Positions 27,194-36,878 of a DNA stretch of 64,000 bases are shown in pieces (the stretch's first letter is position 1; every line of letters starts with the position of its first letter). Origin of the DNA: Phenylobacterium sp. GTDB taxonomy: Bacteria; Pseudomonadota; Alphaproteobacteria; Caulobacterales; Caulobacteraceae. A model generated the notes under the pieces. It saw only the letters and a program-made list of their open reading frames with translations. It was not told the DNA's origin and did no database searches. The DNA lies in the NCBI RefSeq assembly GCF_030697925.1, contig NZ_JAUYOJ010000215.1:26918-90917 (forward strand), written 5' to 3'. The position numbers and the translations under genes were made by a program.

Positions 27194-29272
27194 ATGAGAC
27201 TGGCCTGCGACACCGGTGGGACCTTCACCGACCTGATCGTCGAGCGCGACGACGGGTCGGTGGCCATGTTCAAGGCGCCCACGACACCGGCCGACCCGAT
27301 CGAGGGAGTCATTGCGGCCATCGGCCTCGCGGCGGCGGCCGACGGTGCGGACCTCGCCGCGTTCCTGCGGCGCGTCGATACGGTCATCCACGGAACAACC
27401 CACGCCATCAACGCCATCGTCACAGGCCGGACGGCGCGCACCGCCTTCCTGACGACCGCCGGCCATCCTGACATCTTGGTGCTGCGCGAGGGCGGGCGCG
27501 CCAACGCATTCGACCACCACCTCGCCTATCCGTCGCCCTATGTGCCGAGGGCCCTAACCTTCGAGCTCCCGGAACGGATCGATCATGCGGGCCGGATCAC
27601 TACGCCGCTCGACGAAGCCCGGACGGCCGCGATCCTCGATCGCCTCGAGCAACTTGAAGTGGAAGCGATCGCCTGCTGCCTGCTGTGGTCGATCACCAAT
27701 CCCGCCCACGAACTGCGGGTGGGGGAGCTCATCGCATCAAGACTGCCAGGCGTTCCCTACACGCTATCCCACCAGCTCAACCCAAGTCTGCGAGAGTTTC
27801 GCCGGGCGATCTCGACTGCGGTCGACGCGTCGCTGAAGCCGCTGATGACGCGCTATCTCGGCTCGCTGCATGAGCGCCTGAAGACCGCGGGGTTCTCCGG
27901 CAGGCTACTTGTGCAAACGTCCCAGGGCGGCATGGTCGGCGCCGATGCGTTGGCGCGCACCCCGATCCACAGCCTGAACTCCGGCCCTTCGCTCGCGCCG
28001 GTGGCCGGCCGGGCGATCGCCGCGGTTCTGGAGGAGTCAGGCGACATCATCGTCGCCGATACCGGCGGCACGACCTACGACGTCACGCTCATCCGCGACG
28101 GTCGGATTCCAATGACCCGCGAGACTTGGATCGGCCGTCCCTATGAGGGGCTGATGACCGGCTTCCCGTCGGTGGACGTCAAAAGCGTGGGCGCGGGCGG
28201 GGGCAGCATCGCCTGGTTCGACGAAGGCGGGTTGCTGCGGGTCGGACCCAATAGCGCCGGCTCCAGGCCAGGGCCTGCCTGCTTTGGCCAGGGCGGGCTG
28301 GAGCCGACCCTAACGGATGCAGCCGTCGTACTGGGCCACGTGGATCCGGACCATTTCCTGGGAGGTGCGATTCCACTCGACGCGGCCGCCGCGCGGGCGG
28401 CGGTGGAGCGGATCGCCAAGCCCGCCGGCGTGTCCATTGAACAAATGGCCCTCGCCATCCGCCGCATGGCCACCGAGAACATGGTGCAGGCGATCCAGGA
28501 CATCACGGTCCGTCAGGGCATCGATCCGGCGGCCGCCACCTTGATCGGCGGCGGCGGCGCGGCGGGGCTGAACTCCACCCTGATCGGCCGACGCCTTGGG
28601 TGCAGGCGGGTCGTCGTGCCCTTCGTCGGCCCCTGCCTTAGCGCGGCGGGCGCCCTGCTGTCCGACATCCGCGCCTACTTCCGGGCGACCCGATTCTCGG
28701 AGACGGCTGACTTCCCCTTTGCCGTCGTAAACGCCGTCCTGGCGGCGCTCTCGGCCCAGTGCCGCGAGTTCGCCGAGGGCGCCGGCGGCGACCCCGGGAG
28801 CACGACCATCGAGTTTCATGCGGAGGCCCGCTACCCGAACCAGGTCTGGGAAATCGACGTGCCCTTCCAGACGGCCAAGTTCGTGGGCGCCGCGGACGTC
28901 GAGGCCCTGCGCCAGGCCTTCCACGCCGCCCACCGAAGCCTGTTCGGCTATGACGACCCAGGCTCGGAGGTGGAGATCGTGACCTGGTGCGCGGCGGTCA
29001 GCATCGACCTTGGACGGTCCGGCCGCGCCGTCCTGGGACAGCGCGACGTTGAACTGGCCCGCCCCTCGCACCATCGCCCCATGTGGTTCGACGACGACCC
29101 GCAGCCGGTACGGACGCCGGTTTTCAGCCTTTCGGAGATCGCGGCCCAGGGCGACCTGAGCGGGCCGTTGGTCGTGGAGACGCCGTTCACCACCATCGTG
29201 GTCGATCTGCTGGCCAGCTGCCGGCTCGACGACCGCATCGGCCTCATCATCAGCTCCGGAGGCGCACAATGA
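27194..29272 (+). CDS. hyuA: hydantoinase/oxoprolinase subunit A (HyuA-like)
   Basis: 692 residues with the actin-like ATPase features of the family: N-terminal RLACDTGGTFTDLIVERDDGS, a second phosphate-binding block DIIVADTGGTTYDVTLI near residue 285, and GRPYEGLMTGFPSVDVKSVGAGGGSIAWFD. The family couples ATP hydrolysis to opening of a cyclic amide (N-methylhydantoin, 5-oxoproline) or, in acetone carboxylases, to substrate activation. Its stop overlaps the hyuB start (ATGA), as expected for two subunits of one enzyme. In this cluster it may open a lactam, imide or diketopiperazine ring; that is inference. Confidence 0.9.
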   Translation: MRLACDTGGTFTDLIVERDDGSVAMFKAPTTPADPIEGVIAAIGLAAAADGADLAAFLRRVDTVIHGTTHAINAIVTGRTARTAFLTTAGHPDILVLREGGRANAFDHHLAYPSPYVPRALTFELPERIDHAGRITTPLDEARTAAILDRLEQLEVEAIACCLLWSITNPAHELRVGELIASRLPGVPYTLSHQLNPSLREFRRAISTAVDASLKPLMTRYLGSLHERLKTAGFSGRLLVQTSQGGMVGADALARTPIHSLNSGPSLAPVAGRAIAAVLEESGDIIVADTGGTTYDVTLIRDGRIPMTRETWIGRPYEGLMTGFPSVDVKSVGAGGGSIAWFDEGGLLRVGPNSAGSRPGPACFGQGGLEPTLTDAAVVLGHVDPDHFLGGAIPLDAAAARAAVERIAKPAGVSIEQMALAIRRMATENMVQAIQDITVRQGIDPAAATLIGGGGAAGLNSTLIGRRLGCRRVVVPFVGPCLSAAGALLSDIRAYFRATRFSETADFPFAVVNAVLAALSAQCREFAEGAGGDPGSTTIEFHAEARYPNQVWEIDVPFQTAKFVGAADVEALRQAFHAAHRSLFGYDDPGSEVEIVTWCAAVSIDLGRSGRAVLGQRDVELARPSHHRPMWFDDDPQPVRTPVFSLSEIAAQGDLSGPLVVETPFTTIVVDLLASCRLDDRIGLIISSGGAQ

Positions 29273-30981
29273 GCGGACTGGCTGAAGTCCGCGATCCCGC
29301 GCGGCTGGGCATCCTCGCCAATCGGGTCGACGGCGTGGTGCGCAAGATGGCCAATACCCTGTTGCGCACAGGGCGCTCGGGGGTGCTCAACCGGGCGCGG
29401 GACTTCTCGTGCTGCATCGTCACCGCCGATGGACACCTCCTGTCATCGGCCGACAGCCTGCCCATCCACGTTCTCAGCGGGCCCGACCTGATGGCCGAGG
29501 CCATGGTGCGGTTCCAACCCGACCTGGCGCCCGGCGACGCGTTTCTCAACAACTCGGCCTATCATGGCTGCAGCCATCCGGCCGACCACACCCTGCTGGC
29601 GCCGGTCTTCGACGGTATGGGCCGCCACCGATATACCGTGCTGGTGAAGGCCCATCAGGCCGACATCGGCAACTCGACACCCACCACGTATTTCGCCGCC
29701 GCGCGCGATGTCTACGAGGAAGGCGCCCTGATCTTTCCGTCGGTGCAAGTGCAGCGCGATTACGAAGACATCGCCGACTTCATACGTATGTGCGAGGCGC
29801 GGATTCGCGTCCCCGAGCAGTGGCGCGGTGACTACGCGGCCATGGTCGGTTCCGCCCGGATCGGCGAGCGCGAGTTGAAGGCGCTGGGCGAAGAGATCGG
29901 TTGGGACGAGTTGGCGGCCTTCTGCGGGTCCTGGTTCGAATACAGTGAGCGCCGGATGGCCGCTGCCCTGCGGCGGCTCCCGAACGCCGTCGCTAGCCGG
30001 GTCAGCATTCACGATCCCTTCCCTGGCACCCCGTCGGACGGCGTACCCGTCCGCGTGATCGTGCGCGTACAGCCCGAGGCCGGTTCCATCGAGGTCGACC
30101 TAACCGACAATCTCGACTGCCTTCCCTGCGGCCTGAACCTCAGCGAGGCTTGCGCGCGTACGTCGGCGATGCTGGGCGTGTTCAACAGCATCGATGGCGA
30201 CGTGCCCAAGAACGCCGGCGCCTTCCGCCGAATTTCGGTGCGCTTGCGCGAGAACTGCGTGGTCGGGATCCCGCGGCATCCGCACAGCTGTTCGGCGGCG
30301 ACGACCAATCTCGCCGACCGGGTGGCCAACTGTGTCCAAGCCGCTCTGGCGGAGATCGGTGATGGGATCGGGATGGCCGAATACGGCGCGCCGATCCCAG
30401 CCACCTCGCCGGTCATCTCCGGCGTCGATCCGCGGAACGGCAAGGCCTATGTGAACCAGATGTTCCTGGGTGGCACCTCGGCGCCCGGCCGCCCCGGGGC
30501 CGACGCCTGGCTGACGGGCCTGCACGTCGGCAACGCCGGCCTTGGGTTCATCGACAGCGTTGAGCTGAGCGAGCTCTACCATCCGCTGCACGTCGCGCAC
30601 CGGCGGCTGGTGCGCGACAGTGAGGGCGCCGGCAGGTTCTGTGGCGCGCCTTCGCTCTCGGTGGAGTACGGACCGGTCGGCGGTTGGATGGACATCGCCT
30701 ATGTCTCGGACGGGAACCTCAACCCTGCCCAGGGCGTGCGCGGCGGAGGGGTCGGCGGGCCGGCGGACCAATGGATCCGCCACGCGGACGGCACGCTCGA
30801 GCGCCTGCCCCAAGCCGCCCAGGTCCGCGTCCAGCCTGGCGAATTCGTCATAGCGACCTGCAACGGCGGCGGCGGCTACGGGCCGCCGCGCGAGCGCGAC
30901 CGGCAGGCTGTTCGCCGCGACCTGGAGGCGGGCCTGCTCTCCTCCGAACGCGCGGCGGCGGTCTACGGCTTCGAGACCTGA
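29269..30981 (+). CDS. hyuB: hydantoinase/oxoprolinase subunit B (HyuB-like)
   Basis: 570 residues from the ATG that overlaps the hyuA stop; the track start at 29083 lies inside hyuA in another frame. Typical of the B subunit: RLGILANRVDGVVRKMANTLLRTGRSGVLNRARDFSCCI, HVLSGPDLMAEAM, an NNSAYHGCSHPADHTLLAPVF block with possible metal-binding His residues, and GGGGYGPPRERD close to the C-terminus. Partner of HyuA in an ATP-dependent cyclic amidohydrolase. Last gene of the operon starting at 23685. Confidence 0.9.
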   Translation: MSGLAEVRDPARLGILANRVDGVVRKMANTLLRTGRSGVLNRARDFSCCIVTADGHLLSSADSLPIHVLSGPDLMAEAMVRFQPDLAPGDAFLNNSAYHGCSHPADHTLLAPVFDGMGRHRYTVLVKAHQADIGNSTPTTYFAAARDVYEEGALIFPSVQVQRDYEDIADFIRMCEARIRVPEQWRGDYAAMVGSARIGERELKALGEEIGWDELAAFCGSWFEYSERRMAAALRRLPNAVASRVSIHDPFPGTPSDGVPVRVIVRVQPEAGSIEVDLTDNLDCLPCGLNLSEACARTSAMLGVFNSIDGDVPKNAGAFRRISVRLRENCVVGIPRHPHSCSAATTNLADRVANCVQAALAEIGDGIGMAEYGAPIPATSPVISGVDPRNGKAYVNQMFLGGTSAPGRPGADAWLTGLHVGNAGLGFIDSVELSELYHPLHVAHRRLVRDSEGAGRFCGAPSLSVEYGPVGGWMDIAYVSDGNLNPAQGVRGGGVGGPADQWIRHADGTLERLPQAAQVRVQPGEFVIATCNGGGGYGPPRERDRQAVRRDLEAGLLSSERAAAVYGFET

Positions 30982-31073
30982 CGCGCGCCCACTGGACCCC
31001 GCAACGGGCTCAATCAACCCACGACAAAACGCCAGCGCGCTAAGCCCGGCACTCGCCGCCGCTTGACATACTC

Positions 31074-31105
31074 GAATGATAGTGAAATGCACGCAACTAT
31101 CATTC
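31074..31105. promoter_or_regulatory. supercluster operator, site C (perfect)
   Basis: GAATGATAGT-N12-ACTATCATTC: perfect 10-nt inverted arms, the best copy of the five-site motif. It lies 71 nt upstream of the ATG of TonB receptor 3, inside an AT-rich promoter region. Confidence 0.75.
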
Positions 31106-31175
31106 TGGTACTACAATAAATCATCGGATCGGAATGAAGAGCGTCGCTAGGACGCGTCGGCGGGAGGGGTGCACA

Positions 31176-33458
31176 ATGACAAACGGACAGAAGATAGATT
31201 TGCGGCGGGCTGGACGGCGGTCGCTCAAGACCGCGCCAATCATGGCCTCGTTGCTCGCGATGAGCTGCGTCGGCGAGGCGCGGGCCCAGGCCGGCGCAGC
31301 CGACGACACGGTCGCGGAAGTGATCGTCACAGCCCAGAAGCGCAGCCAGTCCCTGCAGGATGTTCCGATGAGCATGTCGGTCCTGGGATCCGACACGCTG
31401 GAGAAGGCGCAAGTCCAAGCATTCGAGGACTATGCCACCTTCGTACCCAACCTCTCCTTCGCCTATGGCGGCTCGACGCAGAACGACGGACGGAACGGGC
31501 GGGGCATCGCCCTGCGCGGCATCGCGGGCACAGGCACGGTCGGCGTCTACATCGACGACACGCCGGTCCCGGGCGATCTCGATCCGAAGATTTCCGACGT
31601 CGAACGCATCGAGGTCCTCAGGGGGCCGCAAGGCACCCTGTACGGCAGCGGCTCGATGGGCGGCACGGTCCGGATCATAACCCGCGCACCCGACCCGACG
31701 ACCCTCTCCGGCCACGCGGAAGCGTCGATCTCCCAGGTGCGCGAAGGCCGCGAAAACTACGACCTCAAGGCCGCCATGAACGTCCCCATCGCGGGCGACA
31801 AGGCCGCGCTGCGTGTCTCCGGCTTCTTCCAGTCCGACAGCGGCGTCTTCGACCGCATCATCGGCGTGGGGCCGGCCCAGCGGCGCGAGCGAAACATCGA
31901 CGGCCAACGGCAGTGGGGAGGACAGCTCACGCTGCTGATCCAAGCCACCGACAATCTGACCATCACGCCGCGGCTGATGCACCAGCATCAGAAGGCCGAC
32001 GGCGCGCCGTGGGCCGACATCCGTCCCGGCGAATTTGACCAGTTCCGTCTCTTTGGCCTCGAAGAGCCGCTTGAGGACCGGTGGACCCACGCCTCGGTGG
32101 CCTTCAACTACGATCTTGGCTGGGCCGAACTGATCGCCTCGACCTCGTACCTCGATCGAAACTTCAGTGAGATCGAAGACCAAAGCGACCTGATCGCCTC
32201 ACCGTTCGGCTTTGACTTCGCCTTCCCCTCGGCCTTGCGCGAGGGCCTGAACTACGACCGCTTCGTCCAGGAGGCCCGGATCGTCACGCGGCCTGGCAAG
32301 CGCTTCCAGTTCACCGGCGGGGCCTACTACTCGGATCTCAAGCGCCAGCGCCTGTTCGATGGGCCCGCCCCGGGCTTCGACGCGGCCTATTCCGCCTTCA
32401 TCGGGTTGCCAGCCGGTCAGCGAGCGTTTGGAACTGACCAGACCTTTTTCCTGGATTCCCGCGACCAGACGCGGGAGCTCGCCTTGTTCGGTGAGCTGAC
32501 CTACAACCTGACGGAGCGCCTGCGCGCCACCGCCGGGTTGCGGTACTTCGACGCCAAGCAGGACCGCAACCGGCGGGCCGATGGCATTTTCAACGGTGGG
32601 CCAACCTCCAACTCGGGGGTCACCCGAGCCGACGGCCTGAACCCCAAGGCCCGGGTGGAGTTCGACGTGAGCTCCAAGGTCCTTGTCTATGCGGTCGCTT
32701 CCAAGGGCTATCGACTGGGCGGGCTCAACGGCAAGCTGCCGACCCGCTGCGACGCCGACCTGCGGGCGCTGGGCGTCTCCAGCGCTGAACAGTACCGGCC
32801 TGACAGCCTCTGGAACTACGAGGTCGGAGCGAACGCCGCGACACAGGATAACCGCCTCACCGCGCGGGGCTCCGTGTTCCAGATCGAATGGAAGAACATT
32901 CAGCAGTCGCAGTTGCTCATCAACTGCGGCTTCGCCTTCACAGGCAACGCCGGGGCGGCGCGCAGCCGCGGCGCGGAACTGGAGGTCACGGCCCGGCCCG
33001 TCAATGGGCTCAGCCTCTCGGGGGGGCTTGGCTACACCGACGCCCAGTTCACCGAGAGCGATCCGTCGCTTACGGCCAAGGTCGGCGACCGCGTCCTGCA
33101 GATCCCAAGGTTCAACTTCACCGCCTCGGCGCAGTACGACTTCAGCCTGGGCGCCATGTTCGACGGCTTCGTTCGCGCCGACGTGTCAGGGGTGAGCAAG
33201 AGCTTCACGACGTTTGTCCAGGACCCCGGGGAACCAGGTTTCAGCGAGGCTCGGGTGCGCAGGCCCTACCAGCTGGTGAACCTGGCGGCAGGCCTGACCT
33301 ACGAGGACGCGACGTTCACCGCCTTCGTCGAGAACCTGTTCAACGAGCACGCCAACCTGTCGGACACTCGATCGATCGCCGCGGAACTGCCGGGTCGGCC
33401 CCGGTACGCAACCAACCGTCCGCGAACGGTGGGCTTCGCCGTCCGCAAGTCGTTCTAG
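31176..33458 (+). CDS. TonB-dependent outer-membrane receptor 3
   Basis: I start at ATG 31176 (MTNGQKIDLRRAGRRSLK), preceded by GGGAGGGG, instead of 31134. 760 residues: leader ending near ARAQA, plug start AEVIVTAQKRSQSLQDVPMSM, plug motif IEVLRGPQGTLYGSGSMGGTVRIITR, and C-terminal barrel strand VGFAVRKSF. A CGFAF and a DAD-type loop hint at nothing specific. Followed after 18 nt by a POT peptide transporter, giving a plausible outer/inner membrane uptake route for a peptide-like compound. Operator C precedes it. Confidence 0.93.
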   Translation: MTNGQKIDLRRAGRRSLKTAPIMASLLAMSCVGEARAQAGAADDTVAEVIVTAQKRSQSLQDVPMSMSVLGSDTLEKAQVQAFEDYATFVPNLSFAYGGSTQNDGRNGRGIALRGIAGTGTVGVYIDDTPVPGDLDPKISDVERIEVLRGPQGTLYGSGSMGGTVRIITRAPDPTTLSGHAEASISQVREGRENYDLKAAMNVPIAGDKAALRVSGFFQSDSGVFDRIIGVGPAQRRERNIDGQRQWGGQLTLLIQATDNLTITPRLMHQHQKADGAPWADIRPGEFDQFRLFGLEEPLEDRWTHASVAFNYDLGWAELIASTSYLDRNFSEIEDQSDLIASPFGFDFAFPSALREGLNYDRFVQEARIVTRPGKRFQFTGGAYYSDLKRQRLFDGPAPGFDAAYSAFIGLPAGQRAFGTDQTFFLDSRDQTRELALFGELTYNLTERLRATAGLRYFDAKQDRNRRADGIFNGGPTSNSGVTRADGLNPKARVEFDVSSKVLVYAVASKGYRLGGLNGKLPTRCDADLRALGVSSAEQYRPDSLWNYEVGANAATQDNRLTARGSVFQIEWKNIQQSQLLINCGFAFTGNAGAARSRGAELEVTARPVNGLSLSGGLGYTDAQFTESDPSLTAKVGDRVLQIPRFNFTASAQYDFSLGAMFDGFVRADVSGVSKSFTTFVQDPGEPGFSEARVRRPYQLVNLAAGLTYEDATFTAFVENLFNEHANLSDTRSIAAELPGRPRYATNRPRTVGFAVRKSF

Positions 33459-33476
33459 GCGCGGTCGGACCTGCGG

Positions 33477-35024
33477 ATGGACGGCGGGGACTCCGGCGAG
33501 CACCGATCGAGCCCGCACGAGCACAGGAGCCCTGCCCACCCGGCGGGGCTCCTGATCCTCTCGGCGACGGAACTGTGGGAGCGGTTCAGCTACTACGGAA
33601 CCCGGGCGCTGCTGGTGCTCTACCTGGTCAAGGAGTTGGATCACGACGATCGATCCGCCCTGTTGATCTACGGCGGCTACACCTCGATCGTCTATCTGAC
33701 CGGCCTCCTGGGCGGGCTGGCCGGGGATCGCCTGATCGGCGCGCCGCGCGCGATCGTCCTCGGCGGGAGCTTGATCGTACTGGCTCACGCCGGGCTCGTC
33801 GCCAGCACGGTGATACGGCTTTCGCTTCCCGGTATGACGGCGGCTGGGGACGGCCTTTTCCTCTTGTCGCTCTCGCTCGTGGCCATCGGAACCGGTTTGC
33901 TGAAGCCCAACAGCACCGCCCTGGTCGGGCGGCTCTATGGTTCGAACGACCCCAGGCGCGACAGCGGCTTCACCCTTTTCTACGTGGGCATCAATGGCGG
34001 CGCGGTGTTGGGTCCGCTGGTCTGCGGGTTCATCGGGGAAACCTTCGGCTGGGCCTTCGGCTTCGGCGCGGCGGGCGTGGGCGTTGCGACGGGCCTCCTG
34101 CTGTTCGTCCTGCGAAGACGCGACGTGGTTCTCGCCGACATGACGCCCGTGGTCGGCCCCGCGATGACGGCGACGCTCGGCACGGCGATCTGCGCCGGGC
34201 TGACGCTACTGACCACCGGCATCTGGTTCGCGCTGAACCACCCGGCCGCCTTCGGTCAGATCATGCTGGCCGCGTCCCTGGTCCTCTCCGTGGGCGCTGT
34301 GCGCTTCCTGATCGGCTGCGGCCCATCGGAGCGCCGGGCCATGCTGCTGGTGCTGGGGCACGTCGCATTCTCCATCGTGTTCTGGGCGCTGCTGGAACAG
34401 GGCGGGGGCTCCCTGAGCCTCTTCACGGACCGGCACGTGGACCGCCAGCTGTTCGGCTTCGAGGCGCCCGCCTCCGTGTTCCAGTCGCTGGAGCCGCTGT
34501 TCGTGCTGTTGCTCGGGCCGGCTTTCAGCGCGCTCTGGCTGGTCCTGGCTCGCCGGGGCGCGAGCCCCTTCGTCTCCCGGAAATTCGCCCTTGGCCTGAT
34601 CGGCGTGGCCGCGGGATTCGCGATCATGGTCCTGGCGATCGGCGCGTTCGGAGACCACGGCCAAGTCCCCGCCATCTTCGTCGTCGCCATGTACTTCGCC
34701 TTTGCCGTCGGTGAGTGCCTGCTCGCGCCCGCAGGCCTGGCGATGGTCACGGGCTGGTCGCCGCCTCGCGCCGCCGGGGTCATGGCCGGGATCTGGTTCT
34801 TCGGCATGGCCGCGGGAGGCTATCTGGCCGCCTCGGCCAGCGCTCACGCCCCGGACCTGACGCGGGCGGACCTCGGCGCCGCGGCGTTTTCCCCGCTGTT
34901 CATGGCGCTGGGCGTCATCGGGCTCGCCGCCGGTGTCGTGCTGCTGGTCGCGGCGGGCCGACTCCAGCGCTATGCCGGAGAGATCGGCGCGACCAAGCCC
35001 CCACCCAATCGTCCAGGGCCTTAA
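33477..35024 (+). CDS. POT/PTR-family proton-coupled peptide transporter
   Basis: 515 residues, 12-14 membrane segments. The family signature is explicit: ATELWERFSYYGTRALLVLYL (about 24-44) contains the E-x-x-E-R-F-x-Y-Y-G proton-coupling motif, and DSGFTLFYVGINGGAVLGPLVCGFIGE (about 160-185) is the second PTR2 signature. It imports di- or tripeptides, or peptide mimics, across the inner membrane with protons. The association with HyuAB, a decarboxylase and an amine oxidation operon suggests that the growth substrate is a peptide-like or cyclic dipeptide compound of an aromatic amino acid; that is inference. Confidence 0.92.
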   Translation: MDGGDSGEHRSSPHEHRSPAHPAGLLILSATELWERFSYYGTRALLVLYLVKELDHDDRSALLIYGGYTSIVYLTGLLGGLAGDRLIGAPRAIVLGGSLIVLAHAGLVASTVIRLSLPGMTAAGDGLFLLSLSLVAIGTGLLKPNSTALVGRLYGSNDPRRDSGFTLFYVGINGGAVLGPLVCGFIGETFGWAFGFGAAGVGVATGLLLFVLRRRDVVLADMTPVVGPAMTATLGTAICAGLTLLTTGIWFALNHPAAFGQIMLAASLVLSVGAVRFLIGCGPSERRAMLLVLGHVAFSIVFWALLEQGGGSLSLFTDRHVDRQLFGFEAPASVFQSLEPLFVLLLGPAFSALWLVLARRGASPFVSRKFALGLIGVAAGFAIMVLAIGAFGDHGQVPAIFVVAMYFAFAVGECLLAPAGLAMVTGWSPPRAAGVMAGIWFFGMAAGGYLAASASAHAPDLTRADLGAAAFSPLFMALGVIGLAAGVVLLVAAGRLQRYAGEIGATKPPPNRPGP

Positions 35025-35122
35025 GAAGCGCCGCAACCTGCGACGACGTATCACAGCCGCCTTTTCCCTTTCTTAGCGCCGCAGGCGTGAAGCTGCCTGC
35101 TTGCGTACGGGAGACTGAGCCG

Positions 35123-36850
35123 ATGCTGAAGGCGTTGGACCGCGCCCTCCAGGAAGACCAGGATCTGCAAGATGTGATGCTCGTGCGGGCGCAGCGCCTT
35201 CGGTTCAGGCTCTTCGTATGCGCGGTGACCGCCGCCATGGTCCAATCGCTAGCAGGCTGGCAGCTGACGCTTGCCTGGCTGGTCGGCTTCTCAGCGCTGC
35301 AGGGCCTCGAATCGATCTGCTTCCCCGTGCGTCGCCTGCCGGAACAGTTGATTACCGCGGCCGGCCGACGCCTGTCGGTCGGCGCCGTGTTCCTGAGCGG
35401 CGTCGTCTTCGCTGTGTTGCCAATGGCTGCGGCCTGGAATGGCGGGCATTGGGGAATCCTCTGCGCGGCTCTCGTGATCGCAGGAGCCGCCATCAACGCC
35501 ATCCTCACCAGCGGCGCATCGCGAGTAGGACTTGCAGCAAGCGCGATCCCTCAAGGGGCCGCGATGCTGTTGCTACCGCTCGTGGCAATGCGCGCGGGCA
35601 TCGACGGGTTCGAACTGGCCGCCATCGCCTGGTCGACCGCGTACTTCATCCTCGTGGCGTTCCTCGCCGCAGAACTCTGTCGCAAGACCTTGCAGGCCGA
35701 GCAGGGGGCGCGGGCCGAGGCGCAGCGAGCCACCGAGGCCAAATCGCAGTTCATGGCCATGGTCGGGCACGAACTGCGGACACCGATCAGCGCCATCCTC
35801 GCGGGTGCGGGCAGCCTGGACAGATCCAGTTCCCCCGCCGCCGTCGAGAGCAATGCTAACCTGATCTTGAGTTCCACCACGATGATGCGGACGCTCTTGA
35901 ACGACCTCCTCGATCTCTCCAAGATCGAAGCGGGCCGCATGAGCGTCGAGGAGATTGCCTTCGACCTGCGCGGGCTGGTTCGGGAAGCCTTCGCCTTCTG
36001 GCGAACCGAAGCGCTCAGCCGCGGACTCCGGCTCCGTCCCGAAGGGATGCGGCAGACGCCGAGATGGGTCACCGGCGATCCGACCCGGTTACGGCAGATC
36101 CTCAACAACCTCATCTCGAATGCGTTGAAGTTTACGCCCAGCGGGTCCGTGACCCTGCGGGTTTCGATGTCGCCTCACCTGGCGCTGTCGGTGACGGACA
36201 CCGGCCCGGGCATGTCGCCCGAGCACGCCGCGCGACTGTTCGGCGCGTACGAGCAGCTCGGCGCTGCAACTGCGCGCAATCACGGCGGCACGGGACTGGG
36301 GCTGAACATCAGTCGCAACCTCGCCAACCTGATGGGCGGCGACCTCAGCGTGGAAACCAAGCTCGGGGAAGGCTCGACCTTCCGGCTCGATCTGCCCCTG
36401 CCGCTGGCCGAGCCCCCGCAGGATGCCGCGGCGCCGACGCTCGAGGCGATGGGCGAGGAGAGCGGCCTCTTGGTGCTGATTGCTGACGATCACGAGGTGA
36501 ACCGCACGGCGTTCGCGATGATGCTGGAAAGCACCGGCGCACAGGTTGAGGTCGCCGTAGATGGTGACGAGGCTTTGCGCATGCTTCGTCGGCACAGGTT
36601 CGACATCGCCCTTCTGGACGTGAACATGCCCGGTCTTTCGGGTATCGACGCCACGCTCCACCTCCGCGGCGAGCCCGGGCCGAACCGGCATATGCCGATC
36701 CTCGCGCTGAGCGCATCCGTCTCATCGCAGGATGTGAACGACTGCCTCGCGGCCGGCATGAACGGCTTCGTCCGAAAGCCGGTCGATGCGCGCGAATTGT
36801 TTGCCGCGATCAACCGGGCTGTGGCCGACGATCGGCGGATGGTCGCCTGA
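35123..36850 (+). CDS. hybrid sensor histidine kinase with receiver domain
   Basis: 575 residues from ATG 35123 behind GGAGA; the track start at 34715 is inside the POT gene. About five to six hydrophobic segments (30-185), a short coiled linker, HisKA with the phospho-acceptor His216 in MAMVGHELRTPISAIL, then HATPase with N box (ILNNLISNALKF), G1 (VTDTGPGMS) and G2 (GGTGLGLNIS). It ends in a receiver domain with Asp499 in LLDVNMPG, and Lys in FVRKPVDA. No extracellular sensor domain, so it may sense through its membrane segments. It has no separate response regulator beside it. Probably co-transcribed with the POT transporter (98-nt gap). Confidence 0.9.
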   Translation: MLKALDRALQEDQDLQDVMLVRAQRLRFRLFVCAVTAAMVQSLAGWQLTLAWLVGFSALQGLESICFPVRRLPEQLITAAGRRLSVGAVFLSGVVFAVLPMAAAWNGGHWGILCAALVIAGAAINAILTSGASRVGLAASAIPQGAAMLLLPLVAMRAGIDGFELAAIAWSTAYFILVAFLAAELCRKTLQAEQGARAEAQRATEAKSQFMAMVGHELRTPISAILAGAGSLDRSSSPAAVESNANLILSSTTMMRTLLNDLLDLSKIEAGRMSVEEIAFDLRGLVREAFAFWRTEALSRGLRLRPEGMRQTPRWVTGDPTRLRQILNNLISNALKFTPSGSVTLRVSMSPHLALSVTDTGPGMSPEHAARLFGAYEQLGAATARNHGGTGLGLNISRNLANLMGGDLSVETKLGEGSTFRLDLPLPLAEPPQDAAAPTLEAMGEESGLLVLIADDHEVNRTAFAMMLESTGAQVEVAVDGDEALRMLRRHRFDIALLDVNMPGLSGIDATLHLRGEPGPNRHMPILALSASVSSQDVNDCLAAGMNGFVRKPVDARELFAAINRAVADDRRMVA

Positions 36851-36878
36851 CGCTTCGCGCGCACGGCCGATCCAACGC

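Noticed and set aside
32888-34714. 608-codon plus-strand ORF overlapping TonB3 and POT
   Set aside because: Alternative frame of two clear genes; Arg/Pro-rich nonsense.
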